DNA of 64,000 bases, taken from assembly GCA_030681195.1 (NCBI GenBank), contig JAUXXJ010000026.1:177047-241046 (forward strand), given 5' to 3'. The position numbers and the translations under genes are program-made. Below the pieces are notes generated by a model. The model did not search any database, had not been told where the DNA came from, and saw only the letters and a program-made list of their open reading frames with translations. Numbering within the stretch: position 1 is the first letter of the stretch; each line of letters begins with the position of its first letter. Positions 54,651 through 63,333 of this stretch are shown in pieces. Source of the stretch: Rhodocyclaceae bacterium (GTDB lineage Bacteria; Pseudomonadota; Gammaproteobacteria; Burkholderiales; Rhodocyclaceae).

Positions 54651-56684
54651 CTATTCGTAGAAAACTGGTGAGCCAGAAATCTCCAGCGGCGTGAAATCCT
54701 CTTCTCGCTGCCGAAGCCGCTGCGTCAAGGGCGTCGAAAACCCACACAGTCGCTCAAGAGCGGTCCCTGACGCAGGGGCGTCCTTATGAAGCGCACCCAA
54801 GGCACTCTGGAAGCTATCAAAAAAACTCTGGCCTTGAGACAGACAAGTTGCGAGGAACGCTCCGAAAGTTGCCGAGGGGAAGTGGGTCACTGGCCACAAG
54901 TGTGAGATTACGGCCTGGGCTGGTCCGGCAACGCCTGGTGCGAGACCAATGTGCGGCAAGAGTCCGCCTTCTTCGAACCGGCCGGCATCGCACGCATTTA
55001 AGAACAACAGTCGCCGATCCTCCGTCTCCGGTGAGCGGCGCCAAAGGTCGGCCAGCGAGACACGGTCGCCTTTTCGTGAGACTTGTAGTGTCGCTTCGTG
55101 AGGCGCCCAGTGGTCGAACTCTCCATGGGACATCACCCACAACACATCCACTGTGGGATCGGAATAGACGGCTGCGAATTCCGCAGCAGTTGAGTCGACG
55201 GCAATGTGCGTGTCGACGGTTACGTGCACCGCTTCAAAGCACGCTCTCACAAACTCGAGTTCCATTTCTTCCGCGAGTGTCCCCCCGCCAGACCAGAGAA
55301 ACACACGCCGAATCCGCCGATCCGGGCGTCGCCTCTTGAGTGAGGCACACAGAGGCCATGTGCGCCCCCAAACAGCCAATTGGACAGCCTGGACCGGATG
55401 CCCCTCAGGTGGGAGGATCAGTTGGTGATCTGGAGTCCATTGTTGGGGAAGAGGCGTTGGGCAATACGCTATTCGCATTGCCTCCTGAAGCCCTATCGAT
55501 TCATCAATCCGAGGTACTCCTGGCCGGTCAGGAATGCTAATCCCGCTGTTGTCAGCACCGGTGACCGTTTTCGCGGTGCCTAGGAAGGCATTGATTTCGC
55601 GCGATAGCTGTTCCAACACAGCTTGCGAGTCCCTCAGAATCTCCATTTTTTGGGAGTTGCTAAGGCATAGATACCCGTCCTCACCAAACGGGATCGTCAC
55701 CAGTAGCGTGGCTGGATCTATGGGATCTGTGTCGTCTAGCAAGTGCCAAGCGCGCAACCCACTCACAAGCGCCTGGCATGCGCACCCTCGCGCCGCTTGT
55801 AAGAAGAAGGGGCGTATTACGTCGCTGCGACGTGCTGCGTGCCGAAGGAACTCAATTGGCTTAAGTGTCTTGCTTGCTGCCTCTTGGCACCTCCTCATTT
55901 CGGCTACTACATTAGCCGCCTGGTCCCGATCGGTTGGGTCGGATACCGTGACGAGCATCTGTGTGCGTTGCTCGTTCATAAGTGCTCCGGAGAACTCAGC
56001 GAGTGCCCTGCGAGCCCACTCAACAGCAGGGTAGGTTGAAAATTTTCCGCCGTTAGTGGCGAGGGCGAGACAGAACATCGCTCTGACATCGTCAGGGAAT
56101 TCTTGATTGATAGATTGCTCGATTACGGGGGTGAGCTCACGAGCCAATTTCTCAGCGTCGATGGCAGCCCAGGCAAGCATGCTGACTCCGAGGTAGCCTT
56201 CCGGTACTTGGACGTCGGCTTTGTCTTTCCCTAAGAGTCGCTGAAGAGTCCAGCGCGCCTCCGGCCAAAAGGAAATGGCTAGATCCTTCATCGCAGCACG
56301 GCGCCGGGCATAGTAGTAAAAAGCACCAAAAAAGACGGCTGCGGTGGGCAAGAATTTCCCCCACGATACGAAATCGTCATTCGCGAAGAACTGTTTTAGG
56401 CGATCCGGATGAACCTCCTGTTCGTGTTCCTCCTGAATTTCGCTGGCAAGAGCCCATCCCGCCCAATCGCCAAGTGCATTTAGGTCACCGTGGTCGCAAA
56501 GATAGTACATGGTCCAAGAAGCAGTTACGTACTGCAGGAATTGCGCGACAAGGCCGCCCCCTTTCGCGCCGTTTCTTACTAGTTTGGGGAGCAACGCGCG
56601 CGTCCGTCCGTGCTCTACGGCATCAGAAATTACGAGAAACTGCTCATCAAGGTGTCGGTGAAGCAGGGCTCGGGTTGTGTCCAT
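54651..56684 (-). CDS. CHAT-domain (caspase-like) protease
   Basis: A 677-residue protein. About 440 N-terminal residues are mainly helical, with no domain I can name. The C-terminal CHAT peptidase domain has the His in VLWVMSHGEFDHW (near residue 520) and the Cys in LLFLNACDAGRFEEGG (near 565), the two catalytic residues of caspase-like proteases. CHAT proteins are effectors in several bacterial defence systems, including type III-E CRISPR and gasdermin pairs. Its target is unknown here. The gene is divergent from the SMC/nuclease operon and shares a regulatory region with it. Confidence 0.85.
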   Translation of the reverse strand: MDTTRALLHRHLDEQFLVISDAVEHGRTRALLPKLVRNGAKGGGLVAQFLQYVTASWTMYYLCDHGDLNALGDWAGWALASEIQEEHEQEVHPDRLKQFFANDDFVSWGKFLPTAAVFFGAFYYYARRRAAMKDLAISFWPEARWTLQRLLGKDKADVQVPEGYLGVSMLAWAAIDAEKLARELTPVIEQSINQEFPDDVRAMFCLALATNGGKFSTYPAVEWARRALAEFSGALMNEQRTQMLVTVSDPTDRDQAANVVAEMRRCQEAASKTLKPIEFLRHAARRSDVIRPFFLQAARGCACQALVSGLRAWHLLDDTDPIDPATLLVTIPFGEDGYLCLSNSQKMEILRDSQAVLEQLSREINAFLGTAKTVTGADNSGISIPDRPGVPRIDESIGLQEAMRIAYCPTPLPQQWTPDHQLILPPEGHPVQAVQLAVWGRTWPLCASLKRRRPDRRIRRVFLWSGGGTLAEEMELEFVRACFEAVHVTVDTHIAVDSTAAEFAAVYSDPTVDVLWVMSHGEFDHWAPHEATLQVSRKGDRVSLADLWRRSPETEDRRLLFLNACDAGRFEEGGLLPHIGLAPGVAGPAQAVISHLWPVTHFPSATFGAFLATCLSQGQSFFDSFQSALGALHKDAPASGTALERLCGFSTPLTQRLRQREEDFTPLEISGSPVFYE

Positions 56685-57371
56685 CTGGGGATCCTCGCGT
56701 CTGCGGCGCTTCCTTCCGTTGGTCGCCGCCTAGTTTCAAGATTACAACGAAGGGCATCGGGATGCTTCCCTAGCTCGTGTTCAATAGCAGAGGTAGCTGG
56801 CGCGCCGTTTCACCCCTCATAAATCAAATAATCACTGATGGCCGCTCCGGCCGAAAATGGCGCCATTTGACATGCAGCGGGCGCGGCATGTTGTATATGA
56901 CGCCGATATTGACAGATGAATGGCGCATGTCTATCGTGCGCCAGCCGGATGCAGAAGGAAGTGTTGGCGCGTGGCAGCTTGGTAGATTGCCTATTCATCG
57001 TATGTTTTGGCGACTGCTAGCGCGTAAAGTGGTACACATGGAGGTCCTGGCTCTTAGCCCAACTTGTCACCAGCGAAGAATCAGCGATGAATAATGAACA
57101 TTGGATTCGGGTCGATGACGCGGCCACGAAAACAGGGGTCCCTGAAAGCAGGATTTACGCACTCATATTCTTACAGCGGGTCAGCAAGCCTAAGTCGCAA
57201 AACTATTCGTGTTTGAGGCGGGGTTTTCTACACGCCCCCGGAGCAGTTCGGTACGCTACACTTTACCCGCCAGCCGATCTATGACATAAGCCTCATGGAT
57301 GGATTTAGGTGCGCGTCCCATTCCATCGCCAATTTACGACAATTCAACCAGTGCTGAAAACAGGAGAGTGT
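56685..57371. promoter_or_regulatory. Divergent regulatory region with a 14-bp palindrome
   Basis: A 687-base region between the CHAT gene and the three-gene operon. AAATGGCGCCATTT (56855-56868) is a perfect palindrome whose end overlaps TTGACA (56867-56872). A better spaced candidate promoter is TTGACA (56909-56914), 17 bases, TATCGT (56932-56937), reading toward the operon. The palindrome is a likely repressor site. A short open frame at 57087-57284 is listed separately. No other gene is convincing. Confidence 0.5.
57087..57284 (+). pseudogene. Possible remnant of a small helix-turn-helix protein
   Basis: The first 25 residues (WIRVDDAATKTGVPESRIYAL) resemble the start of a MerR/excisionase-type helix-turn-helix. 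The remaining 40 residues have no DNA-binding pattern and look like out-of-frame sequence. It could be a frameshifted regulator remnant or a chance frame. It has no clear ribosome binding site. Confidence 0.2.
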
Positions 57372-58004
57372 GTGAACGCTCGAACCCCTCACCGAGACGC
57401 AATCCGGATCCTTTTCATTCTTAACGCTGGCGGTATGCTTTGGAGCGATCCGACCGACCCAACGGTAGCCAAGATTTTCAAAGGCGAAGCGCGATTGCAT
57501 GCCTTCGATTTCTGGATAAGAAACCCTGATTATCTTGCAAGCGAATTGTTGGACGGCTACGAAGCAACAGGCAATGCGGCTTACCGCCAAGCTGCGGAAG
57601 CAATCTTTGAAAGTGACGAGCCTGACTTACGGCGCATTCCGATGATCCGCTATCTCTTTGGTGCCTATGAGCGACTCGACGATGCGCTCTCCCTGCTTCG
57701 ATCACGAGACTTGGTCCGCATCACTGGAATCAAAGGAATGATAAAGGTCCACGAAACCGATTTCATCCTAACGGTGCGTGGGGTAGACGTCTGCACGAAT
57801 GCCGTCGTACAGGAACCAATTCTTGAATGGTATGCGCACCGGGCAGCCTTAGTTGCAAACATTGCCGGCACACGTGGTGGTGGCGCATTGAAGGATAAGC
57901 AATACGAGCAGGCAACATATGCTCAAACCCAGCTCGGAGGGATCATTCCTCCTATTGGTACAGACGTGCAGCGAAGACTGGATCAACTCAAACAAGCAGC
58001 CTAA
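57372..58004 (+). CDS. Middle component of a three-gene SMC/nuclease system
   Basis: A 210-residue soluble, mainly helical protein. I do not recognise a named domain with certainty, but its size, content (HAFDFWIRNPDYLASELLDGY; LRRIPMIRYLFGAYERLDDALSLLRSRDLVRI) and place before an SMC-like ATPase fit the middle component of ABC-three-component/Lamassu-type systems, which often have a winged-helix-like fold. The GTG at 57372 follows AGGAGA (57362-57367); the frame is open 21 codons further upstream without a good site. The SMC-like gene starts 12 bases after its stop. Confidence 0.6.
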   Translation: MNARTPHRDAIRILFILNAGGMLWSDPTDPTVAKIFKGEARLHAFDFWIRNPDYLASELLDGYEATGNAAYRQAAEAIFESDEPDLRRIPMIRYLFGAYERLDDALSLLRSRDLVRITGIKGMIKVHETDFILTVRGVDVCTNAVVQEPILEWYAHRAALVANIAGTRGGGALKDKQYEQATYAQTQLGGIIPPIGTDVQRRLDQLKQAA

Positions 58005-58016
58005 AAGGGGGGGGAC

Positions 58017-59972
58017 GTGGCAAAAGAAAGCATGGAATGGCTGGACGCCATCGCAAGCCGAGCAAAGGTCGATACGAGTCGCGTGGAATCGGTGTTGACC
58101 GCGCGACATATCGTACCAACCCCAGTGCTGCCAGCTCCGCGCAGGATGAAACTTCTGAGCATTTTCTTCGGAGGGACGAAGCAAGGTGTCGAGGATGATG
58201 GACTCTATACTTTTGAATGGCAGAACCTCAATGAAGGACTATGGGGGATGATGACGGACCGAAACCTGCGCGGAAAGTCGTCAATCATCGAAGTCGTACG
58301 CTGGCTGATGCGCGGCAGGCCATCTCCGAATCTTCAGGATGACGTCAAGACTTGGATACACCACGCTTGCTTGCGATTCGATCTTGATGGGCTCGAACAC
58401 GAGGTACAGCTCGATTGTCAAAATGGAGCCTCTGGCACGCTCAGCAGACGCGCATCGACGACGGCGACCCCTACGGTGCTCGCGTCCTTTAATAGCGACA
58501 AGCAGTTCGAGATGGTCATGTCGGACTTCTTTCTGCGAGCGTTCTCGATGGAGGGCCTTGCGACATGGCGTGAAGGCGATTCCGAAGAAGATACCGGCCA
58601 TGCGGTCGTTCATGGCTGGCCGGCATTGTCAGGTGCGATGTTCATCGGCACCAACTATGACGTAGTGCTCGGCGATCTGCCCCCTACTACAGGGACTCAG
58701 GCGCGTCTGATGCAGATGTACTTGGGCGTTCCGTGGGTTTCGACGCTGGGCACGGCAGTAGCGGCACTGAAACTCGTGGAATCTGGAAATGAACTGGAGG
58801 TCCGCCGTCGCAATCAGGGGGCACGTGCCAAGCAAACCCGCGTCAAGGAGATCGAGGCATCACTTGCTGGGAAGCGGGAAGCACTAAATGCGCAGCCCTC
58901 GGATGAAGCAATCCAGGCCGAACTATCTGTGCTTAGCGGCAGGTACTCGGACACAAAGCGTCGGGAAAAGGCGATGCAAGAGCGGCTTGATCGAGAGAAT
59001 CTCGCAGAGCAGCAAGCAAGCGCCGCCTACCTACAAGATCGCCGGGAGCTACAAGCCCACAAGGACTCGACAGCAGCTGGTTCAATCTTTCGCTTGCTCG
59101 ACCCGAGTTGCTGCCCGCGATGTGATCATGAGATCGACGAGGCGCGAAAGAAGAAGGAGGCTGCCAGCCATTCATGCTCGGTGTGTGGAGAGAATATTTC
59201 GAGCACAGAGGATGCGGATGTTCTGATGAAAGAACTTGAGACGAGCGTCAAGGCGTCAAAAGCAGCGTTTGACAAGGCAGCGAAGAACCGGGGTCTGGCC
59301 GATGAAAGTCTGCAGGCCCTGCAAGCGGATCTGGAGAGCATTCAAACCAAGAGCGAAGCATTGACGCAGCAGCTTGGGGCATTCGATGCTCGAAAACTTC
59401 TTGCCAACGAGATCGCAATACTTGAAGGTCGTCTCGAAGAAGCTGCCTTTGATCCCGGTGCCGAGGAGGTCCCGGATGACGAACCCGTTGTGCTCAAAGC
59501 CATTGTCAGCGAGACGGAAACACGATCAAAAGCAGTCCGCGACGAGTTTCTGGCCGAGGTTTCCATCGGCCTTCTTCACTTTGCCCAGCGCTTTGGCATG
59601 CACAGCTTGTCAAAGGCCCAACTGCGCGGGAATGCAAGCCTGATCCTAACGAAAGGCGGCGCCGAAACATCCTTCAGCAAAGTGACAAAAGGCGAGCGCC
59701 TACGACTGAAGGTCGCCACGGTTCTCGCCATGATTCAGGTCGGAGAACGAAGAGGTGTCGGAAGACACCCCGGTCTGATCATGATCGACTCGCCCGCTGC
59801 TCAAGAGATCGCGCCGGAGGACCTTCGAGAATTACTCTCTGGATTGAAGGGTATTCATGATGAGCTTCCTCATCTGCAGATTTTCGTTGCAGGTGTGACC
59901 TCGAAAGCCATGATTGACCACATCCCTAAAAGCCATCGCAGAGAAGCCACCAATGGAGGCTACCTGTGGTAG
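58017..59972 (+). CDS. SMC/Rad50-like ATPase with zinc hook
   Basis: A 651-residue ABC-type ATPase. The Walker A is the variant NLRGKSS (residues 83-89). Coiled coil runs from about 265 to 355 and from 395 to 475, with a zinc hook between (CPRC 366-369 and CSVC 387-390). The ABC signature is SKVTKGERLRLK (about 554-565), and the Walker B is LIMIDSP (587-593). The protein should dimerise at the heads and may sense DNA ends or structures. The start is a GTG behind an AGGGGGGG box. Its stop overlaps the nuclease gene. Confidence 0.85.
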   Translation: MAKESMEWLDAIASRAKVDTSRVESVLTARHIVPTPVLPAPRRMKLLSIFFGGTKQGVEDDGLYTFEWQNLNEGLWGMMTDRNLRGKSSIIEVVRWLMRGRPSPNLQDDVKTWIHHACLRFDLDGLEHEVQLDCQNGASGTLSRRASTTATPTVLASFNSDKQFEMVMSDFFLRAFSMEGLATWREGDSEEDTGHAVVHGWPALSGAMFIGTNYDVVLGDLPPTTGTQARLMQMYLGVPWVSTLGTAVAALKLVESGNELEVRRRNQGARAKQTRVKEIEASLAGKREALNAQPSDEAIQAELSVLSGRYSDTKRREKAMQERLDRENLAEQQASAAYLQDRRELQAHKDSTAAGSIFRLLDPSCCPRCDHEIDEARKKKEAASHSCSVCGENISSTEDADVLMKELETSVKASKAAFDKAAKNRGLADESLQALQADLESIQTKSEALTQQLGAFDARKLLANEIAILEGRLEEAAFDPGAEEVPDDEPVVLKAIVSETETRSKAVRDEFLAEVSIGLLHFAQRFGMHSLSKAQLRGNASLILTKGGAETSFSKVTKGERLRLKVATVLAMIQVGERRGVGRHPGLIMIDSPAAQEIAPEDLRELLSGLKGIHDELPHLQIFVAGVTSKAMIDHIPKSHRREATNGGYLW

Positions 59973-62026
59973 CGACCGCTTCGGGGATTCAACTGCATCA
60001 GGTGGAAGTCGCGCTGCATGCTTTGTTGAGCCAAGGCAAAGTGCCGAGCGTCGATGAGTTGGGCGGATTTGACGTAATTGCTCAGGCTACTCCATCGCTG
60101 GGTACATCGCCCTTGGCCAGTGAAATCTTGTTGGCCGTTCTGCGAGACGCGAACGACGCATCGGTCAAGGATGTACACCCGTGGAAAGATCTGATTGATC
60201 GCTTGGTACGAACGGCCACGAACGATGTTGTATTGATCGAAATGGCCGACGCGCTGAATGCCTGTCAATTGCAAGACGGTACCGCCAACAAAGTATTCGC
60301 GGCTTTCTTGGAGAAGGCAGTTGATGCTTCCGGCACTCTCACGGGTTATGCGCGCGCCGTAGCGCTGGAAGGAGCTTTCCGCTTGGCTGCATCTGATCGC
60401 AGGATGCAGCTTCGTCTACTGGATGCCTTGCTGGGCATTCAGGTTACCGATGAATCCCATTTCCTTCGCCATGCCGCGAAGATCATGGGAATCGCCTATT
60501 CTCATTGGCACGAAGCGGAACTTGTCGATAGGCTGCGCCTTTTGTCCGAATGTGAAGACGCCGCATATGAAGCCAGCTTTGAGTTGGGGATGGCGGGTCT
60601 GGCATCTGCACTCGATGAACCGAAGAAAGAGTTGGCAAACACGTTCTTTCTGGATTCGCTGCAGTGGTTCAAGAAAGCTGAATCAATGAAAGAAGCGGCT
60701 CCTGAGGCAACGCTGTATGGGGAATGCCTCACATTGTTGACGGACTTCGACGCGCACAAGGCAGACGTTGAGCTGAAAGCGCGCAGCGCGGCGATTCAGA
60801 AGTCAGCCTTCGAACTGCTTTCATGGCATACCGATATAAATTCGCCTGCATGGTTGGGCGCACGTCATGTACAAGCTGCATGCTGGAACGATCTTGCAGG
60901 CACACTCGCGTCTCTTGCCGGCAGTCTGCAACAGGTAAGTTGGTGGGAGCCTATGGTTGTGATCGAATGTCAGTTGCTGGCAGCTTACAGCGCCGGGCGA
61001 ACGATCCTTAAACGCAGCCGAGATGGATATTTAGAGACTTTGCTGCGTCCCAGGATCGAGGCTTCGGTCGCCCAGCGCGAGGGGCAAGCGTATCTTTTGA
61101 AATACTGGCTCAAACAAAACCGGGAGCACGAGCATGTTCCCGAAGCCGACGCGATTTTGAGCGGCATTGAGCGTTTGATGCGCACTGATTCAGGGGTTCG
61201 GAGAAACCCCACTGAGGCAGCCACCGTTTGGGCGCCGGTTGCTGCCGTACTGTCGCAAGCCCGCTGCAGCAAGGAAACCGAACGGCGCGCCATCGAAGTG
61301 GTCTCGAACGCATACGCATTCAGTCTCGAAGGACTCAGCACGGCAGAGATTGACATCTTTGACCATTGCTTGGCCTCGGTGGAGCACCACCCAGATTACA
61401 GAGACAGCATCCGCGGTGCCAAACTGTTCAACACAGTTTTACTGTGGACGACCAGATTTCTCAAAAATCGTATGGAAATTACGAAGAAGGATGATCCATC
61501 CGTCGCGTACTTGTTCGAGACTTCTGACGGCACCTTGGCGCCAGAGAGCGCACTGCAAGACGATTATTTTCGTTGGATAAGTACTCAATCGGCATCAGGA
61601 GAAATGGAACCCACGAACCTTGGGGGTGGCCGTGCCGATGTGGCGCTGAAGGCCACGGGAGAGCGCATAGTGATCGAAGTAAAACGCGAAATGGAAGATG
61701 CATCGTTTGATTCATTGGCAATTCACTACGCGGGACAAACCACCGATTACCAGAACGTCAGTATTCGATTGGGGTTCCTCCTTGTCCTTGACCTAACCGT
61801 CCAGAAGCTCGAAGGCACGCCGCACATCCGATCCTTGGTGCAATGCCGCCCCATGCAACGGTCAGGTGAAACCGAGCCGAGACACGTCGTGATTGTCAAA
61901 GTGCCGGGACGACGTTATTTGCCAAGTGCAGTCAGCAAAAATGCGAAGCTTTCAGATACTGCTGTGAAAGTAAGCAGGAGGCAGGTCAAACGAGTGAAGG
62001 CGACCGCCCCTGACGCACTGAACTAG
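59966..62026 (+). CDS. Helical protein with C-terminal PD-(D/E)XK nuclease motif
   Basis: A 686-residue protein. About 520 residues are helical, HEAT/TPR-like in feel, with no named domain. The C-terminus carries a RecB/Mrr-type nuclease pattern: GGGRADVALK (Asp 558), IVIEVKRE (Glu 571 and Lys 573), then HYAGQTTDYQNV with a QxxxY motif, as in RecB-family nucleases. It probably cleaves DNA under control of the ATPase. The GTG at 59966 lies inside the end of the SMC gene and has GGAGG (59954-59958) in front, so translation is coupled. Confidence 0.75.
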   Translation: MVATASGIQLHQVEVALHALLSQGKVPSVDELGGFDVIAQATPSLGTSPLASEILLAVLRDANDASVKDVHPWKDLIDRLVRTATNDVVLIEMADALNACQLQDGTANKVFAAFLEKAVDASGTLTGYARAVALEGAFRLAASDRRMQLRLLDALLGIQVTDESHFLRHAAKIMGIAYSHWHEAELVDRLRLLSECEDAAYEASFELGMAGLASALDEPKKELANTFFLDSLQWFKKAESMKEAAPEATLYGECLTLLTDFDAHKADVELKARSAAIQKSAFELLSWHTDINSPAWLGARHVQAACWNDLAGTLASLAGSLQQVSWWEPMVVIECQLLAAYSAGRTILKRSRDGYLETLLRPRIEASVAQREGQAYLLKYWLKQNREHEHVPEADAILSGIERLMRTDSGVRRNPTEAATVWAPVAAVLSQARCSKETERRAIEVVSNAYAFSLEGLSTAEIDIFDHCLASVEHHPDYRDSIRGAKLFNTVLLWTTRFLKNRMEITKKDDPSVAYLFETSDGTLAPESALQDDYFRWISTQSASGEMEPTNLGGGRADVALKATGERIVIEVKREMEDASFDSLAIHYAGQTTDYQNVSIRLGFLLVLDLTVQKLEGTPHIRSLVQCRPMQRSGETEPRHVVIVKVPGRRYLPSAVSKNAKLSDTAVKVSRRQVKRVKATAPDALN

Positions 62027-62315
62027 AGCACGCAATCTCGGGGAACGTCAGGTAACTGGCCTTAAGCGAAGCAGTTGTCCCGCTCATTCAACGACTGCAA
62101 AGGCCGATGCCCATCGTCCTAAACCGACGGTCGCGGGTTCATGACACTACGACCATGCTCGGCTGAATGCGCACGGTCAGCAGACTTACCGGAAGCGGAA
62201 TTGCGCGGGATGTTTGATCGCAATCGCCGCATTCGGCGCAATTCACTTCATTCATTGACGCCCTACGAGCCGTGCCGGATTAGTCGGCATGCGCCGTACG
62301 CGGTACCATCAGGCC
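62027..62315 (+). promoter_or_regulatory. Intergenic region upstream of the 326-residue hypothetical gene
   Basis: 289 bases without a supportable gene. GAATTGCGC (62198-62206) and GCGCAATTC (62236-62244) form a perfect 9-bp inverted repeat. TTGACG (62255-62260) lies 17 bases before GATTAG (62278-62283), a weak promoter candidate for the next gene. No terminator is evident behind the nuclease gene. Confidence 0.4.
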
Positions 62316-63296
62316 ATGATTGACCTGCTTCCCGTCCTAGTCCAAGCCACTGTGACAACGCGATTGCAGTTGAAGCAGTGGTTCGCGCTATATCCAGCGG
62401 GCATGCCATGGTTAGTGGTCTCGGACTACTGCATTGGTGACATCAACAAGGGGAGCGACGTCTTTAGCTTTGTAGTCATCGCCCCGCACGACAAGGCCGA
62501 GAACATCTGCGAGTACATAGCCGGCGTTGCGCCCAAGGACCTGAAGAACACAAGCAAGGTTCCGCTCGGCCTGGTCCAGTACCTGACCTGTGAGGTGCCT
62601 GTGACGTTCAGCGTCTCGTTCGTCATGAGGCGGGAGGCTGCACTGCTGCGCGACTACCTGAGCGTAGAGGCCATGAGCGCGCTGGTCGCCGGAGCCATAT
62701 CCTTCATGGACGACCACCTTTCGCTCTACCAGGATGCACGCGACATCGACTATCACCAAAGCGCCATCAAGCGGCTGAAGGCCTTCGAACGAGACCTAGG
62801 CCACAAGGGCGCGAACGCGAGGTTAGCCAGGCAGATTCATCTGGTGGCTGCGATGGTGGTGACCCTCTGCAACATGCTCAACCAGGCGGTGAGTGCTAGG
62901 GCAATCCGTTGGATTTCTGACCGGGATGCACTCTTTGGGCGCCATGACGCCGTGGTGTCTGACCTGGCGTACGTCTATTACCTGACCCAAGCAATCGACT
63001 TCGCCACTCCTATGCAGCGGGAGGCTCAAAATCTTGGCGCATCTCTGGCCACCCTTGGCTTTGAGATTCCTGAGAAGACAGGCAAGCACCGCTTCGACGA
63101 ACTTGTCAGGCTCCCGGACTACCTCGCTGGCACGCTGGCCGACTTGGACAGCGAGACCATGGCCGTATCCAAGAAGAAGTTCGACGTCGTGCTGAACAAC
63201 GTCTTCGTCGACTCCAAGAGCAATTGGCTGGTGCAACTACTGTCAACCGGCGAGCGCATCACGGCGCGCTCGGCCCTGTTTCGCGGCTGGAACTAG
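62316..63296 (+). CDS. Hypothetical protein, probable partner of a HEPN protein
   Basis: A 326-residue soluble protein with no recognised domain. It begins MIDLLPVLVQATVTTRLQLKQWFALYPAGMPWLVVSDYCIGDINKGSDVFSFVVIAPHDKAENICEYIAGVAPKDLKN and is helical afterwards. No signal peptide, membrane segment or catalytic motif is obvious. The ATG at 62316 is preferred to one 9 codons upstream, but neither has a strong ribosome binding site. It is followed after 37 bases by a HEPN-motif gene, so the two could be a toxin-antitoxin or defence pair. Confidence 0.65.
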   Translation: MIDLLPVLVQATVTTRLQLKQWFALYPAGMPWLVVSDYCIGDINKGSDVFSFVVIAPHDKAENICEYIAGVAPKDLKNTSKVPLGLVQYLTCEVPVTFSVSFVMRREAALLRDYLSVEAMSALVAGAISFMDDHLSLYQDARDIDYHQSAIKRLKAFERDLGHKGANARLARQIHLVAAMVVTLCNMLNQAVSARAIRWISDRDALFGRHDAVVSDLAYVYYLTQAIDFATPMQREAQNLGASLATLGFEIPEKTGKHRFDELVRLPDYLAGTLADLDSETMAVSKKKFDVVLNNVFVDSKSNWLVQLLSTGERITARSALFRGWN

Positions 63297-63333
63297 CAGC
63301 GACAACGATAAGCCTCCAAAAGGTCTTGGTGTC

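Noticed and set aside
54413..54694. Open frame of 93 codons between the HU-like and CHAT genes
   Set aside because: It has no ribosome binding site, an implausible protein sequence, and runs into the 3' end of the CHAT gene on the other strand.
56777..57094. Open frame of 105 codons upstream of the three-gene operon
   Set aside because: It covers the palindrome and promoter candidates, has no recognisable domain and no ribosome binding site.
62085..62160. Possible tRNA remnant near the sequence GGTTCATGAC
   Set aside because: A T-loop-like string is present, but no acceptor stem or cloverleaf can be drawn around it.
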